Shown here piece after piece: positions 59,787 through 64,000 of a stretch of DNA of 64,000 nucleotides. This DNA comes from Polytrichum commune (lineage: Eukaryota; Streptophyta; Polytrichopsida; Polytrichales; Polytrichaceae). The notes below the pieces were generated by a model. It ran no database searches. It was given only the letters and a program-made list of their open reading frames with translations, and was not told where the DNA came from. The number at the start of each line of letters is the position of its first letter. The stretch's first letter is position 1. Made by a program: the position numbers and the translations under genes. The DNA lies in the NCBI GenBank assembly GCA_950295325.1, contig OX485803.1, forward strand, positions 42,547,554 to 42,611,553. Direction: 5' to 3'.

Positions 59787-62700
59787 CCTAAGTGAATCCT
59801 CCCGATTTAGCTTATCAGTTCACATTAATTCTGAAGAAAAATTCCTCCAGGCTTGGAAATTGTAGTGGCCTAAGGTTCTTAAATCTCACTTGGCAAGGTT
59901 GAATCCAGCTGGAAACCATATTATAGACTGCCTACATAATCACACTATCTGCAAAAAAGTTCTGTAGAAGTAGTTGTTTCTCATTCAGTTCAAGTCTACA
60001 TGGAAGGAAAGGAACTCCAACTGTGAGAAAGCCACTGTGGGGACAAGTGGAAGCATTGATTGGGGGCAACAAATACTGTCAAGGACTCGAGCACGTATTT
60101 AAGTGTGAAATAATGCTAGCTTTTGTAATCCAGACCATCACATGAACAATGAACTTAGAGTTGGTGCCCCACTCTTTGTTTTGGTAGCGATCGAAATGAC
60201 CCAGCCACCAGATTGTTTGCAGGTGTTACAGGTTTCTAATGGGCTTGAAACTTTCTCGGTATTGTTGACCCAATCAAACACTTCTGTGGCAAGCAGGTGC
60301 AACGGAGAATGCATGTAGGTCAGCTAATTACCAGTGCAGCCATTCCACAAAACCTTGCATCACTGCAAGGATTTCATGACTCCTTTTTAACACTGATCAA
60401 GGGGAGATTAAGGCACAATTTGGTTTTTATGAAATTTAAGGTGACCACAAGGTCCAGTGCTGGACATAGTTTGCTGCATGGATCTCTCCCTTTGACTTGT
60501 GTTCCTGCTTTCAAATGTGTTCAATACTTCTGTTCTCTGTTTTTTCTTACTATTACTTTGGAGATAATAATTTTGAGAAAAAGCCATGAGCTTTCTCTTC
60601 CACTCACAGCTGCATCTGTCACATTAATCTCCATATGTGTGATCAGTGCGCTCCCTTCATTTCCTCCTTGATGTTCGTTGTGTTGTTATTAATTCTCTCA
60701 ACTCTAGAAGAATTCTTCATTAGGTATGAACACAGAAGCCCTTGTGTTAATTATTGAACCTAGAACGATGTTTGTATTGAGAGCATGTAGTTCAATCTCA
60801 TTTGTGACATGTGTCTTTATGGTGGCTGTCCTTGCCTACAAGCCTTGGCATATAGCACTCAAACCTACGAGTGTCCGATTAAGAGAAGCAACCACATAAC
60901 CATCCAGTGTCATCAACCTTAACCGTTATACTCCAGCATTCATTCATCAAAGGTTGATATACCTCATGATATGAAGAAGGGTCTGAAGTGAGGTTTGCCA
61001 TGGGGTCCACAATATTGCAACTGCTCAGCTGTACTAATACCTACCAAGGTCTGCCTTTCTTCCCATCTTTGAGCAAGGAATCATGTTTGGAGCTGTATCT
61101 CATCAGCACCCTCAAGAGTTATAATCAAGTTTGGAGCTGTATCTTGTCTACGTGACACCCTCAATGGCTCTGGGAGGTTGATTTTATGATGAGAATCACT
61201 ACTTGATGGCGTGTCAGTCAGGTAGGAAGGAGGAGGCAGGCAGTCTCTGGTTTGATAAAACCTTGCCACTGATTATGTGTCGAGTATTAGATCTGAGGCT
61301 AATCAATGTATAATGCAGCCCTTCAATAGGCTCAGCCTACAAGCCTTGCATATCAAGAGCGCCCATTGTACACCAATACCGTCCTCAAAAAAACCAATAC
61401 TTAATGCATAACCTAGCTGCAAATGCAACCAAAAGATGATCATGTTGCTTATTCTAGGATGATAAGTGAATCTTGCAAGTGCACCTTGCTAGAGCTTTAG
61501 CAGCTTTGTGATGTTTAGCTATGCATGATGTTTGAGTGATCGAGGGGAGCAGGACTCTTTTGTTGTAGTAGAGGCACATTAGAACATCCGTGAGAGCTTA
61601 GAGCGTTGTTTGCCGCTCCTAGGAGGGGATAAAACTTTAACTATGTAAGGTCTTGGGATCAAACTCCCAGTTTTGATGTGTTGGCTAAAATGCAAGTTTG
61701 TGAGTTAATGTGCAATCTCGTCACCCAACTTTTCATAAGCCTTAAATTAACATGCTTAGTGAATGGTGTCGGGTGAATTAAACTCCAGCTTTCTAGTTAG
61801 TGATACTAGGATGGGTGGGTCTTGCATAGGTTGACATGGGATTTAGGGCGGCAGGTCCCATGGGTAGACCATGTTTTAGATCTTAAAATTCTTTCAAAGT
61901 GTTTGATGTTTGGGATGTAGTTGAGCTAGACCCCCACTTGTATTACCCAATGTGAAGATGATTTTATTCTATTATAGCATGTAATTTCTATTTGCAGGAG
62001 AGTTGTTTGCTGAGCTAGCATTAGAAACCATGAATTAGTCTATAGATTCCCACTTGGGATAAATACACTACAAACCCATAGAGGTCATGTTTTTATTAGA
62101 TCCCTTGCACCTTGGGAAATATTGGTGAAGGATAAACTCAAATAGGTGAGCATCTAGCCTTAGCCTTTTGGGATGGCAAGGGGAGGTCCAAGGACTTTCA
62201 CCATCTCTCAAAATCAGGACACATGACAATCTAATGAGCATTTAATAAAAAATCCTCTCTAAACTTGGACGTTGGTCCGTCTTTGAGATACCTTGCACAT
62301 AAGGTCTCACTTATGATTGAGATACTCTCCTATTTTAGTGAACCTGTAAACTTCTTCTACTTTGGAGTTGGCTTCATTGTGTGAGTTATTAGAAAATAAG
62401 TGGATGTCAGTGGATAGCAAGTCCCTCAATGCAAAGGTTGAGTATGATGCATACTTCATAACATTATTAAGGCCGAGTTGCATGGTCCCTTTACTGTATG
62501 GAGGGGCCTAGTTGGGCTCCCTGAATATGTGAAAACATATTTCCTAAGCTACACGATTAGATGTGAAGGTGACTTACTCGGAGGCAAACCATCTATATCT
62601 GATGGCTAATGGCAGGCGATCGGTTGACATGGGTTGATGCAAGCATTTTACTAAAACAATATGTTTGCATTCCGATTGCCAGACCTCAAGTCCAGCCCAC

Positions 62701-63435
62701 TTGTCAGGTTGTTGTTGTGAGATGAACAATACTTAAGCTAAATACTATTCATTTTTCAAGAGTGACCCAACATAAGTGGGACATGATTCTCATAAAATTC
62801 TCAAAATTCTTAAAATTCCCATCACTAGGGGTGCAACACCCTAAGTGTTGAGTAGTGTTATATTCTCCATCTTCAATATGAAGATCCAGTTGAATGTGTT
62901 ACCTTAATGTCCTTCCATTCAACATTGAAGCAGTCTCCTTAAATTCTTGAGAATCCAAGGGATTGTATGATGTCGACATTGTTCATCAACAATGGTTGAG
63001 TTGGGTCTTTCTAAGAAAAGAAAAGGGTTAGTAACCAGTGAACACCTCCTTATGAACGTTATCAGAGAGACTGCTGCCAAACCCTTGCAGGTATATCACA
63101 AACTACATTTTTGTTGAGAAAAGTGGGAAGCACCATTTCGAAGCTAGCGGACACAACATCAACTCCTCAAAAGTACACTATTGAGCTGAGAGAAGATGTT
63201 AGGATTACAAACTTACTGGTGTGTGTCCGGTGATCAGTCTGGAAGATGAGGAGCAGGTTGCATCTGTAAACGGGGATTTCAAGGTGATGTGTGCAGCTCA
63301 AACTTCACTGGTGTTTGAGCTGAATCAAGCTTCAACACCTGCATCGGTGGATGAGATCTCGGAGCTGCGATGCACTATGTCGTGAATCATGATGTCAGAA
63401 GCAGTTCAACAATTGTGTCAGATCGTGTGATGGTT
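59787..63435. other. 3.6 kb with no recognised gene
   Basis: A 124-codon frame at 60297-60671 has a hydrophobic C-terminal part but no known domain, starts on a non-ATG codon and lacks context. A family F tail-like piece lies at about 60765-60910. A phrase near 62015 (AGCATTAGAAACCATGAATT) resembles 6700 in the foldback repeat. Nothing else is supported. Confidence 0.35.
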
Positions 63436-63790
63436 AGGTATGTGGGCGTTACTCGGTTCATTGTTCATGTTCACCAACTTCTACTGATTAGATTTACACA
63501 ATGAAACTTGTGTTGCTCTGAAGCATCAGCAGAATTCGGATTGAAAATCGGACTTCTCCTTATTTAGTTATGTTTATGGGAAGTGTATGTTTGTTGATTC
63601 TTTAATTGAATACACAGGTCCTCCCAATTGTGTAGACTATTGAGTGTGGAGTAGTTAATATGATTTGAAGACGTAATCCAGTCACCATCATGTGTCCTTA
63701 TGGTGTTTGTGCTTTGATCCTCACCAAACCACACACCAATCAAATATAGGTGTCTGATTCGGAAATGTAACTTAATAACACATGCATACC
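63436..63790 (+). repeat. Dispersed repeat family F, copy 3
   Basis: Third same-strand copy: TTCACCAACTTCTACTGATT, GGTCCTCCCAATTGTGTAGA, GATTTGAAGACGTAATCCAG. Somewhat more diverged than the other two. Confidence 0.65.
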
Positions 63791-64000
63791 TTATTGCGTT
63801 AGGGCACTTCAAAGACATTCATATTCAGTTGTTGATGTTTTTACAAAGCCTAGCAGTTTCCTAAGAGTTATGTGCGGCATAGATGTGAATTTGTTCATTC
63901 ATGTGTCCTCATATGGGACATCTTTGTAAGGTATGTTGCACTATTATAAAGAACTACATCTTGAGCAATTTTTATTGATTACATAAGATTTGTAATCCTA

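Noticed and set aside
60297-60671. 124-codon plus-strand frame with hydrophobic end
   Set aside because: The first codon is not ATG, no domain is recognisable and no exon neighbours support it.

Overview
The window looks like land-plant nuclear DNA from a large, repeat-rich genome, possibly a gymnosperm or another plant with a swollen genome. It is AT-rich with long gene-poor stretches. It holds a Ty1/copia fossil, many MITEs of the PIF/Harbinger type, hAT and Mutator-type elements and tRNA-like SINEs. Only one host protein gene is clear, an F-box protein at 56711-58048. A second likely gene of unknown function lies at 38452-38943. No rRNA, tRNA or CRISPR feature was seen.

Layout. 1-2060: antisense copia pol, cut by the window edge. 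2-7 kb: undated repeat debris and a foldback MITE. 7.9-11.3 kb: a dense nest of DNA elements, namely a nearly perfect 517-bp hairpin MITE, an internally deleted hAT inserted in the end of a second MITE, a third MITE and a dispersed repeat. 12.0-18.4 kb: a complete-ended 6.4-kb Mutator-like element with a 10-bp target duplication. 18.5-20.0 kb: a Harbinger-like element that probably holds a pogo-like one. 20-35 kb: mostly unrecognised decayed DNA. 35-37 kb: a long member of the third MITE family. 38.4-39.4 kb: the orphan gene with its 3' half duplicated in tandem. 41.4-49 kb: further TIR elements, including a 1.1-kb Mutator-type foldback and a copy of the 10-11 kb element cluster. 49-54 kb: two SINE copies and a GC-rich island. 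56.7-58.3 kb: the F-box gene. 58.3-64 kb: mostly unrecognised.

The most interesting object is the Mutator-like element at 11994-18388. Its right half carries the end of a transposase: a catalytic-Glu motif and a C-terminal SWIM zinc finger. Its left half carries a divergent, spliced gene whose product has a ParB/sulfiredoxin-like DGNHR motif. Between them lie eight copies of a TGGCCGTTAACGGCCA-type palindrome, seven of them in an exact 210-bp tandem array. Both genes are damaged here. The combination of a Mutator-type transposase, a ParB-like partner and iterated palindromes is not one I recognise.

All coordinates, splice sites and alignments were read by eye. Family names rest on motifs, terminal repeats and target-site duplications, not on database searches.
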